The position numbers were made by a program, and so were the translations under genes. From contig CAXHSL010000006.1 in NCBI GenBank assembly GCA_964019165.1, positions 1-64,000 of the forward strand: a stretch of DNA of 64,000 nt, in the 5' to 3' direction. Each line of letters starts with the position of its first letter. Within the stretch, counting starts at the first letter, position 1. Below are positions 26,603 through 38,200 of the stretch, piece after piece. The notes beneath the pieces were generated by a model. That model was not told the DNA's origin and searched no databases. It saw only the letters and a program-made list of their open reading frames with translations. This DNA is from Mastigias papua. Its lineage: Eukaryota > Cnidaria > Scyphozoa > Rhizostomeae > Mastigiidae.

Positions 26603-26857
26603 CATAAACATTGAACAACCGAAATAAACATGATTTACGTACAGGAAGGGTTAGGTGGTTGTTAGTTGTTGTTGAATAGATTCGTGTGGCGATGTTTGCG
26701 TGTGGAACAACAGAAGAGGAATGACCGGGTGTGTGATGACAGGAGTGACGTATGGTCATGTCCCAGGTGTGTGATTTGAGAATGCGAATGAATGAAAAGA
26801 AGAAAATCGGCATTGAGTATGAAATGGCCTATGTGTACAATGTTTACGTGTCACTAC

Positions 26858-26862
26858 AATAC
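26858..26862. repeat. Right target-site duplication of the insertion
   Basis: AATAC immediately after the insertion, followed by CAAGGTTATAGCC of the same monomer. It is the partner of 26408-26412 and shows that the element landed within the junction between the second GGCC palindrome and the CCAAGGTTATAGCC box. Confidence 0.8.
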
Positions 26863-28166
26863 CAAGGTTATAGCCTTACTGTTTGGCCAAACATCGCTCA
26901 TTTTCATCACTTTTCAATCTGCAGTCAAAATCAATCAATTTCAATTTTGGTCATTTTTGGCCAAAATACCAAGGTTATAGCCTTACTTTTTGGCCAAAAA
27001 TCGCTCATTTTCATCACTTTTCAATCTGCAATCAAAATCAATCAATGTCAATTTTGGTCATTTTTGGCCAAAATACCAAGGTTATAGCCTTACTGTTTGG
27101 CCAAACATCGCTCATTTTCATCACTTTTCAATCTGCAGTCAAAATCAATCAATTTCAATTTTGGTCATTTTTGGCCAAAATACCAAGGTTATAGCCTTAC
27201 TGTTTGGCCAAACATCGCTCATTTTCATCACTTTTCAATCTGCAGTCAAAATCAATCAATTTCAATTTTGGTCATTTTTGGCCAAAATACCAAGGTTATA
27301 GCCTTACTTTTTGGCCAAAAATCGCTCATTTTCATCACTTTTCAATCTGCAATCACAAGCAATCAATTTCAATTTTGGTCATTTGTGGCCAAAATACCAA
27401 GGTTATAGCCTTACTTTTTGGCCAAAAATCGCTCATTTTCATCACTTTTCAATCTGCAATCAAAAGCAATCAATTTCAATTTTGGTCATGTTTGGCCAAA
27501 ATACCAAGGTTATAGCCTTACTTTTTGGCCAAAAATCGCTCATTTTCATCACTTTTCAATCTGCAATCAAAATCAATCAATTTCAATTTTGGTCATTTTT
27601 GGCCAAAATACCAAGGTTATAGCCTTACCTTTTGGCCAAAAATCGCTCATTTTCATCACCTTTCAATCTGCAATCAAAATCAATCAATTTCAATTTTGGT
27701 CAGTTTTGGCCAAACTACCAAGGTTATAGCCTTAGTTTTTGGGCAAAAATCGCTCATTGTCATCACTGTTCAATCTGCAATCAAACTGAATGAATTTCAA
27801 TTTTGGTCAGTTTTGGCCAAAATACCAAGGTTATAGCCTTACTTTTTGGCCAAAAATCGCTCATTTTCATCACTTGTCAATCTGCAATCAAAGTCAATCA
27901 ATTTCAATTTTGGTCATTGTTGGCCAAAATACCAAGGTTATAGCCTTACTTTTTGGCCAAAAATCGCTCATTTTCATCACTTTTCAATCTGCAATCAAAA
28001 TCAATCAATTTCAACTTTGGTCATTTTTGGCCAAAATACCAAGGTTATAGCCTTACTTTTAGGCCAAAAATCGCTCATTTTCATCACTTTTCATTCTGCA
28101 ATCAAAATCAATCAATTTCAATTTTGGTCATTTTTGGCCAAAATACCAAGGTTATAGCCTTACGTT

Positions 28167-29450
28167 TTGGCCAAAAATCGCTCATTTTCATCACTTTTCA
28201 ATCTGCAATCAATATCAATCAATGTCAATGTTGGTCGGTTTTTGCCAAAATACCAAGGTTATAGCCTTACTGTTTGGCCAAACATCGCTCATTTTCATCA
28301 CTTTTCAATCTGCAGTCAAATTCAATCAATTTCAAGTTTGGTCAATTTTGGCCAAAATACCAAGGTTATAGCCTTACTTTTTGGCCAAAAATCGCTCAGT
28401 TTCATCACTTTTCAATCTGCAATCAAAATCAATCAATTTCAATTTTGGTCATTTTTGGCCAAAATACCAAGGTTATAGCCTTACTTTTTGGCCAAAAATC
28501 GCTCATTTTCATCACTTTTCAATCTGCAATCAAAATCAATCAATGTCAATTTTGGTCATTTTTGGCCAAAATACCAAGGTTATAGCCTTACTTTTTGGCC
28601 AAACATCGCTCATTTTCATCACTTTTCAATCTGCAGTCAAAATCAATCAATTTCAAGTTTGGTCATTTTTGGCCAAAATACCAAGGTTATAGCCTTACTT
28701 TTTGGCCAAAAATCGCTCATTTTCATCACTTTTCAATCTGCAATCAAAATCAATCAATGTCAATTTTGGTCATTTGTGGCCAAAATACCAAGGTTATAGC
28801 CTTACTTATTGGCCAAACATCGCTCATTTTCATCACTTTTCAATCTGCAATCAATATCAATCAATGTCAATGTTGGTCGGTTTTTGCCAAAATACCAAGG
28901 TTATAGCCTTACTGTTTGGCCAAACATCGCTCATTTTCATCACTTTTCAATCTGCAGTCAAATTCAATCAATTTCAAGTTTGGTCAAATTTGGCCAAAAT
29001 ACCAAGGTTATAGCCTTACTTTTTGGCCAAAAATCGCTCAGTTTCATCACTTTTCAATCTGCAATCAAAATCAATCAATTTCAATTTTGGTCATTTTTGG
29101 CCAAAATACCAAGGTTATAGCCTTACTTTTTGGCCAAAAATCGCTCATTTTCATCACTTTTCAATCTGCAATCAAAATCAATCAATGTCAATTTTGGTCA
29201 TTTTTGGCCAAAATACCAAGGTTATAGCCTTACTTTTTGGCCAAACATCGCTCATTTTCATCACTTTTCAATCTGCAGTCAAAATCAATCAATTTCAAGT
29301 TTGGTCATTTTTGGCCAAAATACCAAGGTTATAGCCTTACTTTTTGGCCAAAAATCGCTCATTTTCATCACTTTTCAATCTGCAATCAAAATCAATCAAT
29401 GTCAATTTTGGTCATTTGTGGCCAAAATACCAAGGTTATAGCCTTACTTA
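28167..29450 (+). repeat. 6-monomer (642-bp) tandem repeat, first pair
   Basis: 28167-28808 is repeated as 28809-29450. The marker monomer CAATATCAATCAATGTCAATG followed by GGTCGGTTTTTGCC is at about 28209 and 28851; TTCAATCAATTTCAAGTTTGG and CGCTCAGTTTC follow in the same order in both units. Confidence 0.85.
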
Positions 29451-31046
29451 TTGGCCAAACATCGCTCATTTTCATCACTTTTCAATCTGCAATCAAAATC
29501 AATCAATTTCAATTTTGGTCATTTGTGGCCAAAATACCAAGGTTATAGCCTTACTTTGTGGCCAAAAATCGCTCATTTTCATCACTTTTCAATCTGCAAT
29601 CAAAAGCAATCAATTTCAATTTTGGTCATTTGTGGCCAAAATACCAAGGTTATAGCCTTACTTTTTGGCCAAACATCGCTCATTTTCATCACTTTTCAAT
29701 CTGCAATCAAAATCAATCAATTTCAATTTTGGTCATTTTTGGCCAAAATACCAAGGTTATAGCCTTACTTTTTGGCCAAAAATCGCTCATTTTCATCACT
29801 TTTCAATCTGCAATCAAAATCAATCAATTTCAATTCTGGTCAATTTTAGCCAAAATACGAAGGTTATAGCCTTACTTTTTGGCCAAAAATCGCTCATTTT
29901 CATCACTTTTCAATCTGCAATCAAAATCAATCAATGTCAATTTTGGTCATTTTTGGCCAAAATACCAAGGTTATAGCCTTACTGTTTGGCGAAACATCGC
30001 TCATTTTCATCACTTTTCAATCTGCAGTCAAAATCAATCAATTTCAAGTTTGGTCATTTGTGGCCAAAATACCAAGGTTATAGCCTTACTTATTGGCCAA
30101 ACATCGCTCATTTTCATCACTTTTCAATCTGCAATCAAAATAAATCAATTTCAATTTTGGTCATTTGTGGCCAAAATACCAAGGTTATAGCCTTACTTTG
30201 TGGCCAAAAATCGCTCATTTTCATCACTTTTCAATCTGCAATCAAAAGCAATCAATTTCAATTTTGGTCATTTGTGGCCAAAATACCAAGGTTATAGCCT
30301 TACTTTTTGGCCAAACATCGCTCATTTTCATCACTTTTCAATCTGCAATCAAAATCAATCAATTTCAATTTTGGTCATTTTTGGCCAAAATACCAAGGTT
30401 ATAGCCTTACTTTTTGGCCAAAAATCGCTCATTTTCATCACTTTTCAATCTGCAATCAAAATCAATCAATTTCAATTCTGGTCAATTTTAGCCAAAATAC
30501 GAAGGTTATAGCCTTACTTTTTGGCCAAAAATCGCTCATTTTCATCACTTTTCAATCTGCAATCAAAATCAATCAATGTCAATTTTGGTCATTTTTGGCC
30601 AAAATACCAAGGTTATAGCCTTACTGTTTGGCGAAACATCGCTCATTTTCATCACTTTTCAATCTGCAGTCAAAATCAATCAATTTCAAGTTTGGTCATT
30701 TTTGGCCAAAATACCAAGGTTATAGCCTTACTTTTTGGCCAAAAATCGCTCATTTTCATCACTTTTCAATCTGCAATCAAAATCAATCAATTTCAATTTT
30801 GGTCATTTTTGGCCAAAATACCAAGGTTATAGCCTTACTTATTGGCCAAAAATCGCTCATTTTCATCACTTTTCAATCTGCAATCAAAATCAATCAATTT
30901 CAATTCTGGTCATTTTTGGCCAAAATACGAAGGTTATAGCCTTACTTTTTGGCCAAAAATCGCTCATTTTCATCACTTTTCAATCTGCAATCAAAATCAA
31001 TCAATGTCAATTTTGGTCATTTTTGGCCAAAATACCAAGGTTATAG
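29451..31046 (+). repeat. 6-monomer (642-bp) tandem repeat, second pair, with 4-monomer extension
   Basis: Markers repeat at 642 bp: CTTTGTGGCC (about 29553 and 30195), CAATTCTGGTCAATTTTAGCC (about 29832 and 30474) and TTTGGCGAAACATC (about 29986 and 30628). The GGCGAAACATC monomer occurs again at about 31056, 428 bp further, showing a later 4-monomer duplication that includes its end. Confidence 0.8.
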
Positions 31047-31911
31047 CCTTACTGTTTGGCGAAACATCGCTCATTTTCATCACTTTTCAATCTGCAGTCA
31101 AAATCAATCAATTTCAAGTTTGGTCATTTTTGGCCAAAATACCAAGGTTATAGCCTTACTTTTTGGCCAAAAATCGCTCATTTTCATCACTTTTCAATCT
31201 GCAATCAAAATCAATCAATTTCAATTTTGGTCATTTTTGGCCAAAATACCAAGGTTATAGCCTTACTTTTTGGCCAAAAATCGCTCATTTTCATCACTTT
31301 TCAATCTGCAATCAAAAGCAATCAATTTCAATGTTGGTCATTTGTGGCCAAAATACCAAGGTTATAGCCTTACTGTTTGGCCAAACATCGCTCATTTTCA
31401 TCACTTTTCAATCTGCAGTCAAAATCAATCAATTTCAAGTTTAGTCATTTTTGGCCAAAATACCAAGGTTATAGCCTTACTTTTTGGCCAAAAATCGCTC
31501 ATTTTCATCACTTTTCAATCTGCAATCAAAATCAATCAATTTCAATTTTGGTCATTTTTGGCCAAAATACCAAGGTTATAGCTTTGCTGTTTGGCCAAAA
31601 ATCGCTCATTTTCATCACTTTTCAATCTGCAATCAAAATCAACCAATTTCAATTTTGGTCATTTTTGGCCAAAATACCAAGGTTATAGCCTTACTTTTTG
31701 GCCAAAAATCGCTCAGTCTCATCACTTTTCACTCTGCAATCAAAATCAATCAATTTCAATTTTGGTCATTTTTGGCCAAAATACCAAGGTTATAGCCTTA
31801 CGTTTTGGCCAAAAATCGCTCATTTTCATCACTTTTCAATCTGCAATCAAAATCAATCAATGTAAATTTTGGTCATTTTTGGCCAAAATACCAAGGTTAT
31901 AGCCTTACTGT

Positions 31912-32105
31912 TTGGCCAAAAATCGCTGATTTTCATCACTTTTAAATCTGTAATCAAAATCAATCAATTTTAATTTTGGTCATTTTTGGCCAAAATATGA
32001 AGGTTATAAGCTAAGCTTTCATCACTTTTCGATCTGCAATCAAAATCAATCAATTTCAATTTTGGTCATTTTTGGCCAAAATACCAAGGTTATAGCCTTA
32101 CTGTT
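31912..32105 (+). repeat. Degenerate monomer pair with a 21-bp internal deletion
   Basis: The copy starting at 31912 is the most divergent in the window: CGCTGATT, TTTTAAATCTGTAATC, TTTTAATTTTGG, AATATGAAGG and GTTATAAGC all depart from consensus. The text then jumps from GGTTATAAGCTAAGCTT straight to TCATCAC, so the CCTTACTTTTTGGCC junction and one GGCC palindrome are missing. Phase confirms exactly 21 bp lost (markers 31591 and 32212 are 621 bp apart, against 642). An AAGCTT (32013-32018) is created at the scar. The flanking arrays on each side belong to different variant classes. Confidence 0.85.
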
Positions 32106-32211
32106 CGGCCAAAAATCGCTCATTTTCATCACTTTTCAATCTGCAATCAAAAGCAATCAATTTCAATTTTGGTCATTTGTGGCCAAAATACCAAGGTTAT
32201 AGCCTTACTTT

Positions 32212-35200
32212 TTGGCCAAAAATCGCTCATTTTCATCACTTTTCAATCTGCAATCAAACTCAATCAATTTCAATTTTGGTCATTTGTGGCCAAAATACAA
32301 AGGTTATAGCCTTACATTTTGGCCAAAAATCGCTCATTTTCATCACTTTTCAATCTGCAATCAAAATCAATCAATTTCAATTTTGGTCATTTTTGGCCAA
32401 AATACCAAGGTTATAGCCTTACGTTTTGGCCAAAAATCGCTCATTTTCATCACTTTTCAATCTGCAATCAAAATCAATCAATTTCAATTCTGGTCAATTT
32501 TGGCCAAAATACGAAGGTTATAGCCTTACTTTTTGGCCAAAAATCGCTCATTTTCATCACTTTTCAATCTGCAATCAAAATCAATCAATTTCAATTTTGG
32601 TCAGTTGTGGCCAAAATACCAAGGTTATAGCCTTACGTTTTGGCCAAAAATCGCTCATTTTCATCACTTTTCAATCTGCAGTCAAAATCAATCAATTTCA
32701 ATTTTGGTCATTTTTGGCCAAAATACCAAGGTTATAGCCTTACTTTTTGGCCAAACATCGCTCATTTTCATCACTTTTCAATCTGCAATCAAAATCAATC
32801 AATTTCAATTTTGGTCAATTTTGGCCAAAATACCAAGGTTATAGCCTTACTTTTTGGCCAAAAATCGCTCATTTTCATCACTTTTCAATCTGCAATCAAA
32901 ATCAATCAATTTCAATTTTGGTCATTTTTGGCCAAAATACCAAGGTTATAGCCTTACTTTTTGGCCACAAGTCGCTCATTTTCATCACTTTTCAATCTGC
33001 AATCAAAATCAAGCAATTTCAATTTTGGTCATTTTTGGCCAAAATACGTTATAGCCTTACTGTTTGGCCAAAAATCGCTCATTTTCATCACTTTTCAATC
33101 TGCAATCAAAATCAATCAATTTCAATTTTGGTCATTTTTGGCCAAAATACCAAGGTTATAGCCTTACTTTTTGGCCAAAAATCGCTCATTTTCATCACTT
33201 CTCAATCTGCAATCAAAATCAATCAATTTCAATTTAGGTCAATTTTGGCCAAAAACGAAGGTTATAGCCTTACTTTTTGGCCAAAAATCGCTCATTTTCA
33301 TCACTTTTCAATCTGCAATCAAAATCAATCAATTTCAATTTTGGTCATTTTTGGCCAAAATACCAAGGTTATAGCCTTACTTTTTGGCCAAAAATCGCTC
33401 ATTTTCATCACTTTTTAATCTGCAGTCAAACTCAATCAATATCAAATTTGGTCATTTTTGGCCAAAATACCAAGGTTATAGCCTTACTTTTTGGCCAAAA
33501 ATCGCTCATTTTCATCACTTTTCAATCTGCAATCAAAATCAATCAATTTCAATTTTGGTCATTTTTGGCCAAAATACCAAGGTTATAGCCTTACTGTTTG
33601 GCCAAAAATCGCTCATTTTCATCACTTTTCAATCTGCAATCAAAATCAATCAATTTCAATTTTGGTCAGTTGTTGCCAAAATACCAAGGTTATAGCCTTA
33701 CGTTTTGGCCAAAAATCGCTCATTTTCATCACTTTTCAATCTGCAGTCAAAATCAATCAATTTCAATTTTGGTCATTTTTGGCCAAAATACCAAGGTTAT
33801 AGCCTTACTTTTTGGCCAAACATCGCTCATTTTCATCACTTTTCAATTCTGCAATCAAAATCAATCAATTTCAAGTTTGGTCAATTTTGGCCAAAATACC
33901 AAGGTTATAGCCTTACTTTTTTGGCCAAAAATCGCTCATTTTCATCACTTTTCAATCTCCAATCAAAATCAATCAATTTCAATTTTGGTCATTTTTGGCC
34001 AAAATACCAAGGTTATAGCCTTACTTTTTGGCCAAACATCGCTCATTTTCATCACTTTTCAATCTGCAATCAAAATCAATCAGTTTCAATTTTGGTCATT
34101 TTTGGCCAAAATACCAAGGTTATAGCCTTACTTTTTGGCCAAAAATCGCTCATTTTCATCACTTTTCAATCTGCAATCAAAATCAATCAATTTCAATTTT
34201 GGTCAATTTTGGCCAAAATACGAAGGTTATAGCCTTACTTTTTGGCCACAAATCGCTCATTTTCATCACTTTTCAATCTGCAATCAAAATCAATCAATTT
34301 CAATTGTGGTCAATTTTGGCCAAAATACGAAGGTTATAGCCTTACTTTTTGGCCAAAAATCGCTCATTTTCATCACTTTTCAATCTGCAGTCAAACTCAA
34401 TCAATTTCAATTTTGGTCATTTTTGGCCAAAATACCAAGGTTATAGCCTTACTTTTTGGCCAAAAATCGCTCATTTTCATCACTTTTCAATCTGCAATCA
34501 AAATCAATCAATTTCAATTTTGGTCAATTTTGGCCAAAAAAACGAAGGTTATAGCCTTACTTTTTGGCCAAAAATCGCTCATTTTCATCACTTTTCAATC
34601 TGCAATCAAAATCAATCAATTTCAATTTTGGTCAGTTGTGGCCAAAATACCAAGGTTATAGCCTTACGTTTTGGCCAAAATCGCTCATTTTCATCACTTT
34701 TCAATCTGCAGTCAAAATCAATCAATTTCAATTTTGGTCATTTTTGGCCAAAATACCAAGGTTATAGCCTTACTTTTTGGCCAAACATCGCTCATTTTCA
34801 TCACTTTTCAATCTGCAATCAAAATCAATCAATTTCAATTTTGGTCAATTTTGGCCAAAATACCAAGGTTATAGCCTTACTTTTTGGCCAAAAATCGCTC
34901 ATTTTCATCACTTTTCAATCTGCAATCAAAATCAATCAATTTCAATTTTGGTCATTTTTGGCCAAAATACCAAGGTTATAGCCTTACTTTTTGGCCACAA
35001 GTCGCTCATTTTCATCACTTTTCAATCTGCAATCAAAATCAAGCAATTTCAATTTTGGTCATTTTTGCCAAAATACCAAGGTTATAGCCTTACTGTTTGG
35101 CCAAAAATCGCTCATTTTCATCACTTTTCAATCTGCAATCAAAATCAATCAATTTCAATTTTGGTCAATTTTGGCCAAAAAACGAAGGTTATAGCCTTAC

Positions 35201-38200
35201 TTTTGGCCAAAAATCGCTCATTTTCATCACTTTTCAATCTGCAATCAAAATCAATCAATTTCAATTTTGGTCAGTTGTGGCCAAAATACCAAGGTTATAG
35301 CCTTACGTTTTGGCCAAAAATCGCTCATTTTCATCACTTTTCAATCTGCAGTCAAAATCAATCAATTTCAATTTTGGTCATTTTGGCCAAAATACCAAGG
35401 TTATAGCCTTACTTTTTGGCCAAACATCGCTCATTTTCATCACTTTTCAATCTGCAATCAAAATCAATCAATTTCAATTTTGGTCAATTTTGGCCAAAAT
35501 ACCAAGGTTATAGCCTTACTTTTTGGCCAAAAATCGCTCATTTTCATCACTTTTCAATCTGCAATCAAAATCAATCAATTTCAATTTTGGTCATTTTTGG
35601 CCAAAATACCAAGGTTATAGCCTTACTTTTTGGCCACAAGTCGCTCATTTTCATCACTTTTCAATCTGCAATCAAAATCAAGCAATTTCAATTTTGGTCA
35701 TTTTTGGCCAAAATACCAAGGTTATAGCCTTACTGTTTGGCCAAAAATCGCTCATTTTCATCACTTTTCAATCTGCAATCAAAATCAATCAATTTCAATT
35801 TTGGTCATTTTTGGCCAAAATACCAAGGTTATAGCCTTACTTTTGGCCAAAAATCGCTCATTTTCATCACTTCTCAATCTGCAATCAAAATCAATCAATT
35901 TCAATTTAGGTCAATTTTGGCCAAAAAACGAAGGTTATAGCCTTACTTTTGGCCAAAAATCGCTCATTTTCATCACTTTTCAATCTGCAATCAAAATCAA
36001 TCAATTTCAATTTTGGTCATTTTTGGCCAAAATACCAAGGTTATAGCCTTACTTTTTGGCCAAAAATCGCTCATTTTCATCACTTTTTAATCTGCAGTCA
36101 AACTCAATCAATATCAAATTTGGTCATTTTGGCCAAAATACCAAGGTTATAGCCTTACTTTTTGGCCAAAAATCGCTCATTTTCATCACTTTTCAATCTG
36201 CAATCAAAATCAATCAATTTCAATTTTGGTCATTTTTGGCCAAAATACCAAGGTTATAGCCTTACTTTTTGGCCACAAGTCGCTCATTTTCATCACTTTT
36301 CAATCTGCAATCAAAATCAATCAATTTCAATTTTGGTCATTTTTGGCCAAAATACCAAGGTTATAGCCTTACTGTTTGGCCAAAAATCGCTCATTTTCAT
36401 CACTTTTCAATCTGCAATCAAAATCAATCAATTTCAATTGTGGTCAGTTGTTGCCAAAATACCAAGGTTATAGCCTTACGTTTTGGCCAAAAATCGCTCA
36501 TTTTCATCACTTTTCAATCTGCAGTCAAAATCAATCAATTTCAATTTTGGTCATTTTTGGCCAAAATACCAAGGTTATAGCCTTACTTTTTGGCCAAACA
36601 TCGCTCATTTTCATCACTTTTCAATCTGCAATCAAAATCAATCAATTTCAAGTTTGGTCAATTTGGCCAAAATACCAAGGTTATAGCCTTACTTTTTGGC
36701 CAAAAATCGCTCATTTTCATCACTTTTCAATCTGCAATCAAAATCAATCAATTTCAAATTTTGGTCATTTTTGGCCAAAATACCAAGGTTATAGCCTTAC
36801 TTTTTGGCCACAAGTCGCTCATTTTCATCACTTTTCAATCTGCAATCAAAATCAATCAATTTCAATTTTGGTCATTTTTGGCCAAAATACCAAGGTTATA
36901 GCCTTACTTTTTGGCCAAAAATCGCTCATTTTCATCACTTTTCAATCTGCAATCAAAATCAATCAATTTCAATTTTGGTCAATTTTGGCCAAAAAACGAA
37001 GGTTATAGCCTTACTTTTTGGCCAAAAAATCGCTCATTTTCATCACTTTTCAATCTGCAATCAAAATCAATCAATTTCAATTTTGGTCAGTTGTGGCCAA
37101 AATACCAAGGTTATAGCCTTACGTTTTGGCCAAAAATCGCTCATTTTCATCACTTTTCAATCTGCAGTCAAAATCAATCAATTTCAATTTTGGTCATTTT
37201 TGGCCAAAATACCAAGGTTATAGCCTTACTTTTTGGCCAAACATCGCTCATTTTCATCACTTTTCAATCTGCAATCAAAATCAATCAATTTCAATTTTGG
37301 TCAATTTTGGCCAAAATACCAAGGTTATAGCCTTACTTTTTGGCCAAAAATCGCTCATTTTCATCACTTTTCAATCTGCAATCAAAATCAATCAATTTCA
37401 ATTTTGGTCATTTTTGGCCAAAATACCAAGGTTATAGCCTTACTTTTTGGCCACAAGTCGCTCATTTTCATCACTTTTCAATCTGCAATCAAAATCAAGC
37501 AATTTCAATTTTGGTCATTTTTGGCCAAAATACCAAGGTTATAGCCTTACTGTTTGGCCAAAAATCGCTCATTTTCATCACTTTTCAATCTGCAATCAAA
37601 ATCAATCAATTTCAATTTTGGTCATTTTTGGCCAAAATACCAAGGTTATAGCCTTACTTTTTGGCCAAAAATCGCTCATTTTCATCACTTCTCAATCTGC
37701 AATCAAAATCAATCAATTTCAATTTAGGTCAATTTTGGCCAAAAAACGAAGGTTATAGCCTTACTTTTTGGCCAAAAATCGCTCATTTTCATCACTTTTC
37801 AATCTGCAATCAAAATCAATCAATTTCAATTTTGGTCATTTTTGGCCAAAATACCAAGGTTATAGCCTTACTTTTTGGCCAAAAATCGCTCATTTTCATC
37901 ACTTTTTAATCTGCAGTCAAACTCAATCAATATCAAATTTGGTCATTTTTGGCCAAAATACCAAGGTTATAGCCTTACTTTTTGGCCAAAAATCGCTCAT
38001 TTTCATCACTTTTCAATCTGCAATCAAAATCAATCAATTTCAATTTTGGTCATTTTTGGCCAAAATACCAAGGTTATAGCCTTACTTTTTGGCCACAAGT
38101 CGCTCATTTTCATCACTTTTCAATCTGCAATCAAAATCAATCAATTTCAATTTTGGTCATTTTTGGCCAAAATACCAAGGTTATAGCCTTACTGTTTGCC

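Larger units (their letters stand above)
26413..26857 (-). mobile_element. 445-bp single-copy insertion, candidate solo LTR or short non-autonomous element
   Basis: This is the only non-satellite sequence in the window. It interrupts one monomer between AATAC and the repeated AATAC with no satellite base lost, which is the signature of integration. Read on the minus strand it starts (T)GTAGTGACACG and ends TTCCTATA. A TG start fits an LTR, but a TA end does not fit the usual CA. Minus-strand signals suit an LTR: a TATATAT motif at 26602-26596, a TCAGTC initiator-like motif about 32 nt downstream, and a remaining segment long enough for R/U5. No primer-binding site, polypurine tract or pol-like coding is present, as expected for a solo LTR. 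There is no terminal poly(A), so a LINE or SINE is unlikely. The two ends share only about 7 of 10 bases as inverted repeats, so a small DNA transposon is a weaker alternative. No second copy occurs in the window. Mobile origin is well supported; the class is tentative. Confidence 0.75.

Noticed and set aside
26644..26656. Telomere-like GGGTTAGG in the insertion
   Set aside because: It is a single occurrence with no tandem TTAGGG, so it is not interstitial telomere sequence.
26496..26813. A 105-codon minus-strand frame starting with ATG inside the insertion
   Set aside because: It spans the candidate promoter and the 11-bp tandem repeats, has no recognisable domain, and has no supporting context. 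Frames of this size occur by chance in LTR-like DNA.
26413..26857. Terminal inverted repeats of a DNA transposon
   Set aside because: The ends (TAGGAACATG on the left, TAGTGACACG reading inward from the right) agree at only 7 of 10 bases. I kept this as an alternative rather than a call.
26752..27087. A 111-codon frame crossing from the insertion into satellite
   Set aside because: Most of it is satellite translation, joined by chance to the end of the element.
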